Of a DNA stretch of 64,000 nucleotides, positions 45,391 to 55,384 are shown in pieces. Both the position numbers and the translations under genes were made by a program. Source of the stretch: Sphingomonas sp. CROZ-RG-20F-R02-07. Its GTDB lineage: Bacteria; Pseudomonadota; Alphaproteobacteria; Sphingomonadales; Sphingomonadaceae. The first letter of the stretch is position 1; each line of letters starts with the position of its first letter. The stretch is taken from positions 186,001 through 250,000 of the forward strand of contig NZ_JAKNQJ010000001.1 of NCBI RefSeq assembly GCF_022662335.1. Reading direction: 5' to 3'. Under the pieces are notes generated by a model. The model was not told the origin of the DNA and ran no database searches. It saw nothing but the letters and a program-made list of their open reading frames with translations.

Positions 45391-48228
45391 TCAACCCCTG
45401 CTACGATTTGTCTGCCATCCGGCTGACAAGACGCTCTCGACGTCGTTCCGGGCAAACACCTTGCTAGCCGTCGCCCAAGCGTCCTCGTCCAGTAGATCAC
45501 CGCTGGATCGGGCCTCGAACGGATCGAATCGTCTACGAGGGACGGTGAACGCCCGCAGCTTTTCTTCCAGACTCTCGATGTCCTCGATCCAGTCTGCCTC
45601 TATCGTCTCCGGGAGCGTCCCGAGGATGTCGCTTGTCGTCTTCAAACGCTCGGATAAGACGCGGTAGACCTTCTCATCGATGGTGCCGGCGTAGGTTAGG
45701 TTCGCCATGTCGACCCTCGTTCGGGTCTGCCCGAATCGTTTGATCCTTCCTATCCGCTGCTCCAGCCGGGATGGATTCCAGGGAAGGTCTACGTTGATCA
45801 GGGTGCCCAGTGTCTGAAGGTTCAGCCCCTCGCATGCGGCGTCGGTCGCAACCACGAGCCGGACCTCGCGATCCGCGACGAGCCGTTTGATCTGGGCGCG
45901 TTCGACGCTCGTGGCGGCGCCACCTATGATCAGGCGTGACTTGCCTGTGCCGGCATAGAGCGCGACGACCTGATCCGGCCTGTTGCGACTGAGTGCCTCC
46001 GCCATCCATGCGGCCGTATCGTAATACTGGCTGAAGACGATCGAACCCATCTCGCGCCAGGTGCGCCGGTCGGTGCGGTGGTCATCAAGGAAATACTCGA
46101 CGGCGCGGAGCTTGGGGTCGTTGCCGCCAGCAAGCGCCTCGATGATCGTCCGAAGGTGTTTCCGCTCCTCTGAACGGGCGTCGAAGCTGGCGCTGTCGAG
46201 TTCCTCCTGGACCTCGTCGTCGAGTTCCCCGTCGCCGATCAATGCCCTTGCGGTCGCGACTGCCGCCGCTTGGCTGGAGCAGAGCCGCTGCAGCAGCAGC
46301 GTCCGCATAAATCCCGCCGGCTTGTCGCGTCGCCCATACGCCTTCGTGAAATCCGCGACGGCATCAAGGGCGGTCGCGAACGCATCGGACGTGTACAGGC
46401 TCAGCGCATCGAAGAGATGGGTCGGTCCGGGATGCTCGGTGCTAGGATGGATGTCGACCGGCAGCGCTGGAATGAGACCGAGCCTCTCCAGGTCGCGCCG
46501 CTTTCTAAGCACTACATGCCGCACGAGCGGGTTTTCACGTTGGAAATAGCCGAGACCGTCGCGCAGCCCCGTCAGCTCCATCTCAGCCTTCATGGTGACT
46601 ACCGGGTTGCCCATGTCTGAGGCGAACCTCGTCGTCGTCCATGCGTCGGTCCGCAGATCAAGCGAAGCGCGGATGTCTGCAAGCAGATCGTCGTCACCAG
46701 TTGGCGGAAGGGGGTTGGTTATGAGCTGCCATCCTTCCCGCAGATCCATCACTTGGCGTTCACCCTTGAGGTAGGGAAGAACCCGGTCTGGCCGCTGCCA
46801 CTGGGAAAAGGCATTCCCCAGAACGAACTCGGCATCCTGGTTTAGCGCCTGAAGCAGATCCCATAGATCATGCTCGCTGGTCTGTATCGGTGTTGCGGTC
46901 GACAGCAGCATATGCCGCGTCCGCGTGGCCATGCGCGTGATGAACTTCAACAGGTTGTTCGGGGTCCGATCGTCCGATCCGATTGGCTCGGATCCTCGCG
47001 CCTTGTGCGCCTCGTCAAGCACCACCATCCCGAACTTCCGGCTTAGGAGGTGCTCGGCCTCGGTCCCAGGTTTGGGCTCCCCATGTCGATTGACGCCGTG
47101 CACTATCAGGCCGGTCGACACGAGGCCGATCGCATACGGGCAGCGTGCCACATCGGCCACTCCGGCGCCCTTCACGGCACGACCCGAGGGGTCGATCCAG
47201 CATTTTCGGGTGCTGTGCCATCGCGCCACCGGCATCGCCAACCTGTCGAGCAGTTCGATCTGCCATTGCTCCAGGAGCGTCGATGGCACGAGGATCAGCA
47301 CAGGCCCGTCACCGAGAAGCACGGACACCAGGGCGGACGCCCCAAGTGACAGGGTCTTCCCGACTCCAACCTCGTCGGCCAGCAGCACGCGGACCTTCTG
47401 ATACGTCTCGCGATGATGCAGGAATTGCGACACAAATGATCGCTGCCAAGGCTGTAGCGATTCACCCTCGCGATAGATGGGCGTTTCCGCCAGCGCCGCA
47501 GGTGCGATGGCGTTAGGGTTATCGTGAAAGTCGACGATCTCGACTTCCTGTCGCTTGGCAAGCCGGCCGACTTCCCGAACGATCGCATCCGGCAATGGTT
47601 TGCCAAGCGCCCAGAGTTCATCGAACTCGGCTTGCACCCAAGACACGCCTTCGATGGAGGTATCTTCCCATACGAGCTCGTAGTTATGGGCCCAGGCGGC
47701 CTGGGTCTCATTAATGGATCCCATGAAAGCCACTGCGCCGTCGGCATTGGTGATCACGCCGGCTTTTCCATGCAGGAATGGCGCGACGTTCCTTGCGACC
47801 ACCCGGATCTCTACGCGTCCTGATAGCAGGAACTCGTAAAGCCGTTCGTACCTGTCCCGGTGAACCGCGGCATCGACGATCATGTCGGACTCGACGAACC
47901 GTTGGAACAGCAGAGCGTCACGGACACGCTGTGCGGCCTCGATGTCTTCGATATCCAGGTCGGCGTTGGCGACGATCCGCACCTTGGCGAGCGTGCTGAT
48001 CTCCTCACCGACGAGTTCGAAGATAGACGAGCGGAAGTAGCCCGCGATGCGGTCGTAGGTTTTGGCGCCCTTCAATCGATCGGCGAGGTAGGCATGCGAT
48101 AGCCGACCCTGGCGGGACGAGAACCTCGACAGCCTGCCGCCGTCGATGAAGCCGGTGCTGTTCGACGGCGGAGGAGATGTCACGTCAGAGTCTCTCGTTT
48201 CGCATGAGGTTGACGAGGATGGCGGCAT
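45391..48228 (-). CDS. PLD-nuclease/SNF2-like helicase of defence operon
   Basis: This 945-residue protein has an N-terminal phospholipase-D-type nuclease domain (HGKAG at 153-157, one HxK motif with the following N) fused to an SF2 helicase: LADEVGVGKT (about 283-292), VVLDEAHKA (402-410), LLSTATPI, VATDAACEGLNLQ and RLEQRIGRIKRFGQ (motif VI). Such enzymes move on DNA and cut or restrict it. It overlaps the methyltransferase stop by 44 bp from ATG 48228; a GTG at 48183, just past the stop, is an alternative start. It is the last gene of the HTH-DUF499-DUF3780-DUF1156-helicase operon. Confidence 0.88.
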   Translation of the reverse strand: MPPSSSTSCETRDSDVTSPPPSNSTGFIDGGRLSRFSSRQGRLSHAYLADRLKGAKTYDRIAGYFRSSIFELVGEEISTLAKVRIVANADLDIEDIEAAQRVRDALLFQRFVESDMIVDAAVHRDRYERLYEFLLSGRVEIRVVARNVAPFLHGKAGVITNADGAVAFMGSINETQAAWAHNYELVWEDTSIEGVSWVQAEFDELWALGKPLPDAIVREVGRLAKRQEVEIVDFHDNPNAIAPAALAETPIYREGESLQPWQRSFVSQFLHHRETYQKVRVLLADEVGVGKTLSLGASALVSVLLGDGPVLILVPSTLLEQWQIELLDRLAMPVARWHSTRKCWIDPSGRAVKGAGVADVARCPYAIGLVSTGLIVHGVNRHGEPKPGTEAEHLLSRKFGMVVLDEAHKARGSEPIGSDDRTPNNLLKFITRMATRTRHMLLSTATPIQTSEHDLWDLLQALNQDAEFVLGNAFSQWQRPDRVLPYLKGERQVMDLREGWQLITNPLPPTGDDDLLADIRASLDLRTDAWTTTRFASDMGNPVVTMKAEMELTGLRDGLGYFQRENPLVRHVVLRKRRDLERLGLIPALPVDIHPSTEHPGPTHLFDALSLYTSDAFATALDAVADFTKAYGRRDKPAGFMRTLLLQRLCSSQAAAVATARALIGDGELDDEVQEELDSASFDARSEERKHLRTIIEALAGGNDPKLRAVEYFLDDHRTDRRTWREMGSIVFSQYYDTAAWMAEALSRNRPDQVVALYAGTGKSRLIIGGAATSVERAQIKRLVADREVRLVVATDAACEGLNLQTLGTLINVDLPWNPSRLEQRIGRIKRFGQTRTRVDMANLTYAGTIDEKVYRVLSERLKTTSDILGTLPETIEADWIEDIESLEEKLRAFTVPRRRFDPFEARSSGDLLDEDAWATASKVFARNDVESVLSAGWQTNRSRG

Positions 48229-51202
48229 GTCGCCCTTCTACGGTTTGGGCACCCCGCCGGCGAGCCAGATAGTCCGCGACCTCGACGAGATCGCTCCGCC
48301 TCTTGAAGTAGTCGGGCAACAGTTCTCGCATCTGCTGCAGCACGACGTCGGGGTCCGTTTCGCGGATGAGGCCGTCGATCCCGTAGAGCGTCGTTCTGAT
48401 AATGCCGGAGCCGAAGTCCGGGATGTCGAACCCCGTCCGGGTTCCGAAATCCTCCGCGCCGCGCAACCTCGCCGCATTGGGTCTGACACTCGCCATGAGG
48501 GGGTTGTAGTCGCCCACGCGGAACGCCCGCGAGAAGTTCTGGTAGTTGTCGAGCTTGGTGATGCCCTCAGCTTCGAGGCCTACCATCTTCAGGTAGAACC
48601 GCTCCGGGCCCTTGAGCGTCTGCCAGAGGCGGGCGTGCAACCCATCGGGCACCATGTGCTCGTTGGCGACACCAACTGCGAAGTCGATCATCCGGTCGAC
48701 GAAGCCCAGCTCTCCCTTCCGTCGGGTGCGAAGCGCCTCGACCGTCATGTCCCGACCGTCGATCTTCGTATAGCCGGTGAGGACGCGGAGTGCGGCGGCA
48801 TAGCCAGCCATCTGCAAGTCCGCATCCTCGAACAGGTTCTCGATGCGGCCGGCACCCTTCAGCGACTGGTTGAGCCCGACCATGGTGTCGATCTGCCTTG
48901 CGACCTCCGCACGAACGTCCTGAACGATCTCGTCCTCGTAACCCGACTCGGATCCCTGACGCTTGCGTAGGACGAGGATGACGGTTCCCTGGACCAGTCC
49001 GACGCCACGCTTGCCTGGGGCGTTGCTGCCAGTCTCGGTTGCGATGTACCATGCAGCGCTGACTCGCAGACCCGCGCCCCAGAATATGAGCGCAAGGTCC
49101 GCCCAGACGCTTCCGGACTGGTGGGTGAACATCACGATCTGCATGCCGTCATCCGGCATGAGCCTGGTGAGGTTCGCATAGGTCTCGACCATCTTGCGCC
49201 GGAACTCGTCGCCTTCGCCCTGGATCGCGAGGGGGCGGCGCGAGTCCCAGGTCCACTTGTCGAACGGCGCGGGCGGGTTGCGCCGCAGCCAGGATATGAA
49301 GAACTCCGTCAGTTCGTGATACACCACTGCGTCCGCATAGGGCGGATCGGTGATCCAGATGTCACGCGGTTCGACGACCTCGTTCCCCGGCACCGTGTCG
49401 ATGCGTCGCTTGCCGTGAAGTTCAGTCGATCGAGCAGGGCCCGCAACAAGTGAGCGCAGCCCGATGCTTCCACGGACGGCAAAGTTCAGCAGGGTGTTCA
49501 AGGCTTGGTTGTCGAAAGTGCCGACCACACCACCAAGTCCACCGCCTTGGCTCGCTTTCCAGCGGTTCAGTCGCGACCCGTTGTCCAGCGCTCGCGGCAT
49601 GAAATAGTAGAGATGTGCCGCCCGATCGCTGGCCTTAATGCGACGGTGAAGGTTAGAGAGCATAAGGATCTGCCGCGGGTGAAACAGATGCAGCCAATCG
49701 CTCCACCCACGGGTGCGGATCGGATCGTCGGTCTTCAACCCGCCTTCGATCGGCATGTCGGGCACAAGACCTTCCATCCGCAGATCCTCGAGGTCGCGCT
49801 CGACAACGTCGCGCACGGCCCGTTCCCGCACTGCGTCCTCCACGGTCGGGGCGGCGTAGAATACCGAGTGCCTCGGCTCGCCGACGGATTCCGCACGGGC
49901 CCACTGGATGCAGTAGAGTCGCTCACCAAGGATATCCTCGGTGCGGGGGACGATCTGATCCCTATCCCATCGACGCAGGTGGCTAATTCCACCCCGTTCC
50001 CCTCGAAGCCTGGCCAAGGAAAAGCGGTATTTCTGGCCTTCCAGTTCGTAGCTGACGTAGTCACCCGCGACGGTGCCGACCTCGGCCTGCGTCATCTCCT
50101 CGGGGGTGGCGTCGCTGATGATCTCCACGTCGAGCCGACGTGCCGTATGATCGGCGACCAGCTTCCCGATTGTCCCCATCTTCGGGCTGATGATCCAGTT
50201 TGGCGCTAGCGGGATCATGTAGCCGGTCTCTGGGCAACGGACCTCGAGGCAGTAGAGATATGCTTTCGCCCGATCGCCCGCGGCGTTCGTCTCGTATGCG
50301 GCCATGTCCCGTTCAACCGATCGCTCGATGCGACCGAGTTCGTCGATCGCCGCCTCGAGCGTATCCGGTGACGATCCCGCAAGCTCGAACGAAGACCAGG
50401 TGAGCAGCGCGGCGATGGGGTTCTGATCGGACGCGTAGCTGTCGCATCCGATGCGCAGCGCCTCGAAGGGGATCTGGCCGGATCCGGAGAATGAGTCGCC
50501 GACACGTGGCACGTGACCGTAGCGCATGACCCCGAGCTGCTCGACCAGGTCCGTCAGGTCGGCCGCGTCCGTCCCGAGATGCTCGTTGATCCTCGTCCAA
50601 CTGGACTCGTCGGGACCCGCGGTGGCACCGAGGTATTCGGGGCGAAGTGTTCCATCCACCTTGGCACCGTAGGGAACACACGATAGGATTTTCGCTGCAA
50701 CGTCGCGCCAGCCGCCGGTCCTCAGGTCCTTGCTCCAAGCCAGGCGGCGCCCTGCGCTGCTGACTGTCTCTGGATCGAGCGACTCCAATGCGGTCTCGCC
50801 ACCGTCGGCATCGCGGACGACGAAGTGTCGAACGAGTTCATCTTTCGCGCGATAGCGATGGGCGAGCGCCAGGCGCGCGAAGTCGCCGGCCGACCACCCG
50901 CGGGCCCGCTCAACGAACCCGGCATCATCAAGCATCATGATCCGCTCGAAGACGGCTAGATCCTCCTCGGGCTGGTCCGTGGCAGGCAGCAGGGCCCCCA
51001 GAATGCACGCGCGATTCAAGATCAGGGGCTTGCGGCCCTTCCAGTAGCCGCCCAACCCGGTCAGCGTCTGTCCTGACACGGACTTTCGTTCGACTTCCGA
51101 CTCTTTCGAGATTTTCTGGGCGGGCCAGACGGCCTCGATCAGGCTCGGTGCCCCGGCCAAGCTGAGCGGCCTCACGCTCGATTTCAGATCATCGTCGGTC
51201 AT
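48185..51202 (-). CDS. DUF1156 DNA methyltransferase
   Basis: This 1005-residue protein is of the DUF1156 type, a large amino-methyltransferase likely to make N6-adenine or N4-cytosine marks. It has a motif-I-like SAM site DSFSGSGQIPFEALR (about 236-250) and motif IV ITDPPYADAVVYHEL (DPPY at about 619-622). The start is ATG 51202, overlapping the DUF3780 stop (ATGA). DUF1156 proteins are repeatedly found with DUF499 and DUF3780 in anti-phage loci. It presumably marks host DNA to distinguish it from invading DNA. Confidence 0.88.
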   Translation of the reverse strand: MTDDDLKSSVRPLSLAGAPSLIEAVWPAQKISKESEVERKSVSGQTLTGLGGYWKGRKPLILNRACILGALLPATDQPEEDLAVFERIMMLDDAGFVERARGWSAGDFARLALAHRYRAKDELVRHFVVRDADGGETALESLDPETVSSAGRRLAWSKDLRTGGWRDVAAKILSCVPYGAKVDGTLRPEYLGATAGPDESSWTRINEHLGTDAADLTDLVEQLGVMRYGHVPRVGDSFSGSGQIPFEALRIGCDSYASDQNPIAALLTWSSFELAGSSPDTLEAAIDELGRIERSVERDMAAYETNAAGDRAKAYLYCLEVRCPETGYMIPLAPNWIISPKMGTIGKLVADHTARRLDVEIISDATPEEMTQAEVGTVAGDYVSYELEGQKYRFSLARLRGERGGISHLRRWDRDQIVPRTEDILGERLYCIQWARAESVGEPRHSVFYAAPTVEDAVRERAVRDVVERDLEDLRMEGLVPDMPIEGGLKTDDPIRTRGWSDWLHLFHPRQILMLSNLHRRIKASDRAAHLYYFMPRALDNGSRLNRWKASQGGGLGGVVGTFDNQALNTLLNFAVRGSIGLRSLVAGPARSTELHGKRRIDTVPGNEVVEPRDIWITDPPYADAVVYHELTEFFISWLRRNPPAPFDKWTWDSRRPLAIQGEGDEFRRKMVETYANLTRLMPDDGMQIVMFTHQSGSVWADLALIFWGAGLRVSAAWYIATETGSNAPGKRGVGLVQGTVILVLRKRQGSESGYEDEIVQDVRAEVARQIDTMVGLNQSLKGAGRIENLFEDADLQMAGYAAALRVLTGYTKIDGRDMTVEALRTRRKGELGFVDRMIDFAVGVANEHMVPDGLHARLWQTLKGPERFYLKMVGLEAEGITKLDNYQNFSRAFRVGDYNPLMASVRPNAARLRGAEDFGTRTGFDIPDFGSGIIRTTLYGIDGLIRETDPDVVLQQMRELLPDYFKRRSDLVEVADYLARRRGAQTVEGRHAAILVNLMRNERL

Positions 51203-51753
51203 AGTCGATCCAGCAGGGTAGAGCGATGGTTGTCGGGCAAGGTTGCGCCTTCGGTGAGGCCGAAGCGGATCGCCTTGCGCCAACCGCGATCGTGGTCTCC
51301 GGCCTTGCCGGACGTGTGCGCGGCCATGGCGTAGAGCCACCAGCGTTCCTCGGGTCGGAGCCCGAGCCATGCGTTGATGGCAGCGGGAACGAGGTCCTCC
51401 TCGCACTGCTCCACTGCCCACAGCAGGACACACATCTCGCGGCCAAGAAGTCGATGCACGCGGTTCTCGCCGACATCCCAGCGCCCGGTGCGGTAGCGGC
51501 GGCTCTTCAGGCGCTCGTTGAAGGCGTTCTTCAGCGGTGTCGCCACCATCCGCCAGCGGCGAGGGTGAATGGTGCATCGAACGACACGGTCGACATAGGT
51601 GTTGTCGTCGCTGTCGATCCGCGGACCGGATATTCCGTAGTCCTCGATGATCGTCACCAGTTCGCGACCGGTAGGGCTGATCTGCACGACGAAGTGCTGC
51701 GGGTCTACCTCATCCTCCGGCACGCCGAAGCCGGCTCTGGGTCTGCTTGCCAT
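51199..51753 (-). CDS. DUF3780 protein of defence operon
   Basis: This 184-residue protein of the DUF3780 type is found only in the company of DUF499 and DUF1156 genes, to my knowledge. Visible stretches include FGVPEDEVDPQHFVV, VTIIEDYGI, and LGLRPEERWWLYAM. No enzymatic motif is apparent; it may be an adaptor of the complex. GAGGAAAAAAG lies directly before ATG 51753, which fixes the start. Its stop overlaps the methyltransferase start. Confidence 0.82.
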   Translation of the reverse strand: MASRPRAGFGVPEDEVDPQHFVVQISPTGRELVTIIEDYGISGPRIDSDDNTYVDRVVRCTIHPRRWRMVATPLKNAFNERLKSRRYRTGRWDVGENRVHRLLGREMCVLLWAVEQCEEDLVPAAINAWLGLRPEERWWLYAMAAHTSGKAGDHDRGWRKAIRFGLTEGATLPDNHRSTLLDRL

Positions 51754-51790
51754 CTTTTTTCCTCGCTCGGACCATTCCGCCCGGCTCCAA

Positions 51791-54700
51791 TCAGTTCTGT
51801 TCGATCTCGCCCGAGGCGAGCGTCTCACCCACGGCCGCCATAAGCTGGTCGAGGTCGCCGGCACGATCGGCCTCGACGGATCGCCAGGTGACCGTGACGT
51901 CGGCGTTCTCGTCACCGAGTTCCGTCCTCGCGTACTTGGCAAGTCGCTCGATGGCCTCGGCCGTGACGTCGAGGTCCGATCCGAAGTGGGTGCTGACGTT
52001 GCGGCTGCCCGATCCGACCGTCACGAGGACGTTCCGAAAACGAGCACGCGTCTCCTTGCCCTTGGCGACGGCGGCGAAGACCTTGTCGGTCGTCGTCAGC
52101 TGGACCTGCTTGCGTGCGCGTCCGGGCCGTTCGAGATCGACCTTCGTGCCCTCTCCCTCGCGCCTGGCGATCCTGAACTCGCGCGTGGTCTCGACCCCGC
52201 CTGAACTCGCCCAGGCATAGATGACCACATCCTTGTCGCCCTCCAGGCGGATCGGACCGCCATATGCCTGCCCGTCGCGGGCGGCGGTGGCATCCGTGTT
52301 CCACCGGATCTCACCGCTGGGGACCACGGCCAGCTTGACCTCATAGCCAGTGCCGACGGCCTTGGGATCGTGGGTGAGGTTCAGGCGGTTAGTCCAGACT
52401 AGGACATCGCCGGTCTCGTGCTCGCCCATCGGATCGACCGCTATGAAATACAGCCGCATTTCCGAGGTCTCGTGCCGGGGAGCATCGAGACGAGGCGAGG
52501 CGGAGGAGACGTCAGGCGTGTTCGACCAGTGAATGCGGCCACGACGACCTGCGTTGCGGGCGACCACGTTGATCGTGGCGGTGCCTGTCAGATCGTCATA
52601 GGCCGCCTCGGTGAAGCCGACGCTTGTCTTTTCTTTCTCGAACGGCCCCTTCTCGATCCCACCGGTCCCGGTCTCCCGCCAGCGCTGCCGTGACACGGCC
52701 AGGCGCCGCAGCTCGTCCAGCCCACCGCGTGGCAGCCAGAGCCAGCGCACATTGCTCATGGCGCGGTCCTGGATGTCACCCCAGGTCGTCGATCTGGTGT
52801 TCGCGGGCCAGAGGATGTCTTCGGCGCGGTCCGCGAGCATGTCGAAGTTGGTCTCAACATCGACGATCAGCTTGCGGCTGCCGGTTGAGGTCAGGGCGTT
52901 CTCGACGGCGGTCTCGCCATCATACCCGGCGGCTCCCTCGCGACGAAAGCTGTCGAGCTTGAGCGTGGCGCCGAGGAGGCGCTCGCCACCCGAATCGCGG
53001 CCGGGATACCAGATCTTGTTCAGCGTTGACGCGATCGTCTGGTAGACGTCGAGCTCAGCGTCGGCCTGGCGACTCTCGAGATCAGGTCGGTTGGGGCTGC
53101 CCTGACCTTCCTGATCCAGCACCTTGGCGATCGCATAAGCGGTCCGCAGCTTCTCCTCGACTGATGCCAAGTCGAGCCCTTCACCGCTGACGATGGCGAA
53201 GTTGTTGCGCTCCGACGTGGCGGCGAACAGCTGCTGCGCCTTCTCAGGCGGGATCTTCGCATCGGGCGAGAGGACGATGAGAGCCCGGTCGCCGCGGGTG
53301 TTGATGTCCTCAACCCGAGGGAGAGCATGGACTCGCGAATACGCCGCTCGTCGCCGGGTCGTGAAGATTTCGTCGAGCCGCCGAGCCAGATCCTGCTCGA
53401 CCTTGTGCGCCGGGGCGTTGCGCGCGAGATTCTCGATCTTCTTGGTCAGGTTCTCGTTTTTGGAAAAGTGCCACGCGCCGTTGTCGCGCTTGTGCAGGTA
53501 CCAGCAGCGAGCCACCAGCGCCTCGAGGGCCGCCACGAAGTCGCTTTCCGATCGGAGCGGTGCGATGAGGAAGGACAGGATGTCCGCCGGTTGCAGCCCC
53601 TTGACGGCGTCCGACGACTCGGCGAGCGATGCCATCAGAACCAGCCGGGCGGTCTGGCTGGCAGCATCGTTCCCCATGTCGGCGTCTATCAGTTCGGCGT
53701 GAGCATCGCTGGCGCCGGTGTCGACGATGTCGACTGTAATGGCGGCGTCGAGATCGTATATGTTGTTTACCATGTCGCGAATGCCGCGATCGGACAGATC
53801 GAGATGCTGCGGACCGATTAGGTAGACATCGTTCGTCTTTCGCTTCTGGACCGATTTGATCATCAGCGCGGCGATGGTCATCAGCCCGCGGGTCTGGCGG
53901 AAACCCTCGTTGTCCTTAAAGGTGGCGACCACGGTCTTGAGGCTTGGATGGAACGGGTAGGTGGCTGCTACCTCGTCCGCAATCTTCTCGGCGGCACGTT
54001 CGAGCGTCTTGGATTTGACTGCATCGGACAGCACCTGCCCATAGGCCTCGGCCACGCTCTCCACGACCACGGGAGCCGGTTCCCGAGCCAGCAGTCGCTT
54101 TCGCAGGATGTGGTAGATTTCGTCGGAGCCCAGCTCTACCGGGGTGATCGGCTTCGCCTGACGCCGTGCTTCATTCGTGATCTGCGACATGATACGCGAG
54201 AGGTCGCCGCTGGCCTTATACTGACCGACGAGAGTGGACAGCACGATGCAGAGCCGCGGCAGCTTGATGGCGGCAGCCAGAAGGTTTGAGATCGCCGCAG
54301 ACGTCACGTCGCCCAGCGTTCCCGCGCCAACGGGGATGGTGACCGCGTTTTCCAGGTATGGCGGTAATTCGTCAAAGAGCATCAGCACCGGCTGATCACC
54401 GATCAGGGCGATCCAGTCGTCCTCGTTCGGTGCCCGCGCGCCGTTGCGCCAGAAGCGGGCGAACTGCTCACCCTTGCCAAGCTGATCGGCGATCGACCCC
54501 CAAAGAAAGCGGTCGTGGTCGATGTTGCGGCCGCTGATCACAACGACCTTCGCCACCTGCGGTGTAAAGCCTTCAGTGATACGGGCTGACGTCGCCCCCG
54601 CGATCTCGGGGTGTGCAGCGAGGTATCCAAGTGCGAGCATCGAATGGGTCTTGCCGCCGCCCATTGCTTGCCGCAGCTCGAACGCAGCCTGTTCGTTCAG

Positions 54701-54892
54701 GCCGGCTAGGCGCTGCAGCCCCTGCCGCAGCAGCTGAGCCATGCCGTCGGTGACGTAGGTGCGATCGAAGAAGTCGCGCGCCTTTGCATCGTCATGGTCG
54801 ACGAGATCGGCGAGATCCTCGATCTGCTTGGAAAGAGCGTAGTCGAGGGCATCCTGCTTGAATTCGCAGGCGTCGATGATGGTCTGTAGCAT
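51791..54892 (-). CDS. DUF499 AAA ATPase of defence operon
   Basis: This 1033-residue DUF499 ATPase has the P-loop RQAMGGGKTHSML (about 74-86) and the acidic Walker B MLFDELPPYL (about 171-180). The large remainder includes helical and beta-rich parts and a basic C-terminal half. DUF499 ATPases resemble BrxC/PglY of BREX and are seen in anti-phage loci. It starts at ATG 54892, overlapping the HTH gene stop by one base (TGATG). It is the second gene of the operon. Confidence 0.87.
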   Translation of the reverse strand: MLQTIIDACEFKQDALDYALSKQIEDLADLVDHDDAKARDFFDRTYVTDGMAQLLRQGLQRLAGLNEQAAFELRQAMGGGKTHSMLALGYLAAHPEIAGATSARITEGFTPQVAKVVVISGRNIDHDRFLWGSIADQLGKGEQFARFWRNGARAPNEDDWIALIGDQPVLMLFDELPPYLENAVTIPVGAGTLGDVTSAAISNLLAAAIKLPRLCIVLSTLVGQYKASGDLSRIMSQITNEARRQAKPITPVELGSDEIYHILRKRLLAREPAPVVVESVAEAYGQVLSDAVKSKTLERAAEKIADEVAATYPFHPSLKTVVATFKDNEGFRQTRGLMTIAALMIKSVQKRKTNDVYLIGPQHLDLSDRGIRDMVNNIYDLDAAITVDIVDTGASDAHAELIDADMGNDAASQTARLVLMASLAESSDAVKGLQPADILSFLIAPLRSESDFVAALEALVARCWYLHKRDNGAWHFSKNENLTKKIENLARNAPAHKVEQDLARRLDEIFTTRRRAAYSRVHALPRVEDINTRGDRALIVLSPDAKIPPEKAQQLFAATSERNNFAIVSGEGLDLASVEEKLRTAYAIAKVLDQEGQGSPNRPDLESRQADAELDVYQTIASTLNKIWYPGRDSGGERLLGATLKLDSFRREGAAGYDGETAVENALTSTGSRKLIVDVETNFDMLADRAEDILWPANTRSTTWGDIQDRAMSNVRWLWLPRGGLDELRRLAVSRQRWRETGTGGIEKGPFEKEKTSVGFTEAAYDDLTGTATINVVARNAGRRGRIHWSNTPDVSSASPRLDAPRHETSEMRLYFIAVDPMGEHETGDVLVWTNRLNLTHDPKAVGTGYEVKLAVVPSGEIRWNTDATAARDGQAYGGPIRLEGDKDVVIYAWASSGGVETTREFRIARREGEGTKVDLERPGRARKQVQLTTTDKVFAAVAKGKETRARFRNVLVTVGSGSRNVSTHFGSDLDVTAEAIERLAKYARTELGDENADVTVTWRSVEADRAGDLDQLMAAVGETLASGEIEQN

Positions 54893-55128
54893 CAGGCGGT
54901 ACCGTCCAAGCTGTTCTCGATGGTGAAGATCAAATGTGTCACACTCTCGCCTCGGCGGCGAAGGATCGGGAGAAGCCTCGTCCTGACGTCGGTCGGGCAT
55001 CCGTGCCGACCCACCCAGTTGCGCACCGTTCGGTCGGTCACCCCCAGATCGCGGGCGAGTGGCGCCTGCCATCGAGCGCCGTAAAGCGTCTCGCCAACCT
55101 CCCGTAGAATGTCCCGATCGTTCTCCAT
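54892..55128 (-). CDS. Small HTH protein heading defence operon
   Basis: This 78-residue protein has an HTH in WQAPLARDLGVTDRTVRNWVG. It is the first gene of the DUF499 operon and likely its regulator. The ATG at 55128 has GGA just upstream; longer frames have no typical N-terminus. The stop overlaps the DUF499 start (TGATG). Confidence 0.7.
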   Translation of the reverse strand: MENDRDILREVGETLYGARWQAPLARDLGVTDRTVRNWVGRHGCPTDVRTRLLPILRRRGESVTHLIFTIENSLDGTA

Positions 55129-55327
55129 TTCCGGATTGTAGGAAAATGTTCTGAATTCGGCAAGGACGTCGATTGGGTCGGCGATGCAGATCCGGGCTCT
55201 CCAAAACTGAATACAAGGCAAAGCTGAACGGAATGAGTAAGACCCAGATCGTCGAGGCCGTGGCGCGGAACTACGGTCCGTGCGCATGACGTGATGCGGG
55301 CCTGTCGGTATCGCAAACGTCAATCCT

Positions 55328-55342
55328 GTTCTCATTATGTTC
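55328..55342. promoter_or_regulatory. SOS box (alphaproteobacterial LexA site)
   Basis: GTTCTCATTATGTTC is a perfect GTTC-N7-GTTC, the LexA site used in alphaproteobacteria. It lies 43 bp before the umuD start, and 200 bp from the divergent defence operon. It implies DNA-damage induction of umuDC. It also shows that an ATG at 55337, inside the box, is not the start. Confidence 0.88.
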
Positions 55343-55384
55343 ACTCCGTCCTACAACGCTCTCGAACCAGCGTGTGGATGTGTG

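Noticed and set aside
51409..51418. ACTGCCCACA as possible right transposon end
   Set aside because: Only partly matches the terminal motif and lies inside the DUF3780 gene of an intact operon.
45391..54892. Classical BREX or DISARM
   Set aside because: A BrxC-like ATPase, a methyltransferase and a PLD/SNF2 protein are present, but the defining pglZ, brxL, drmA and drmB genes are missing.
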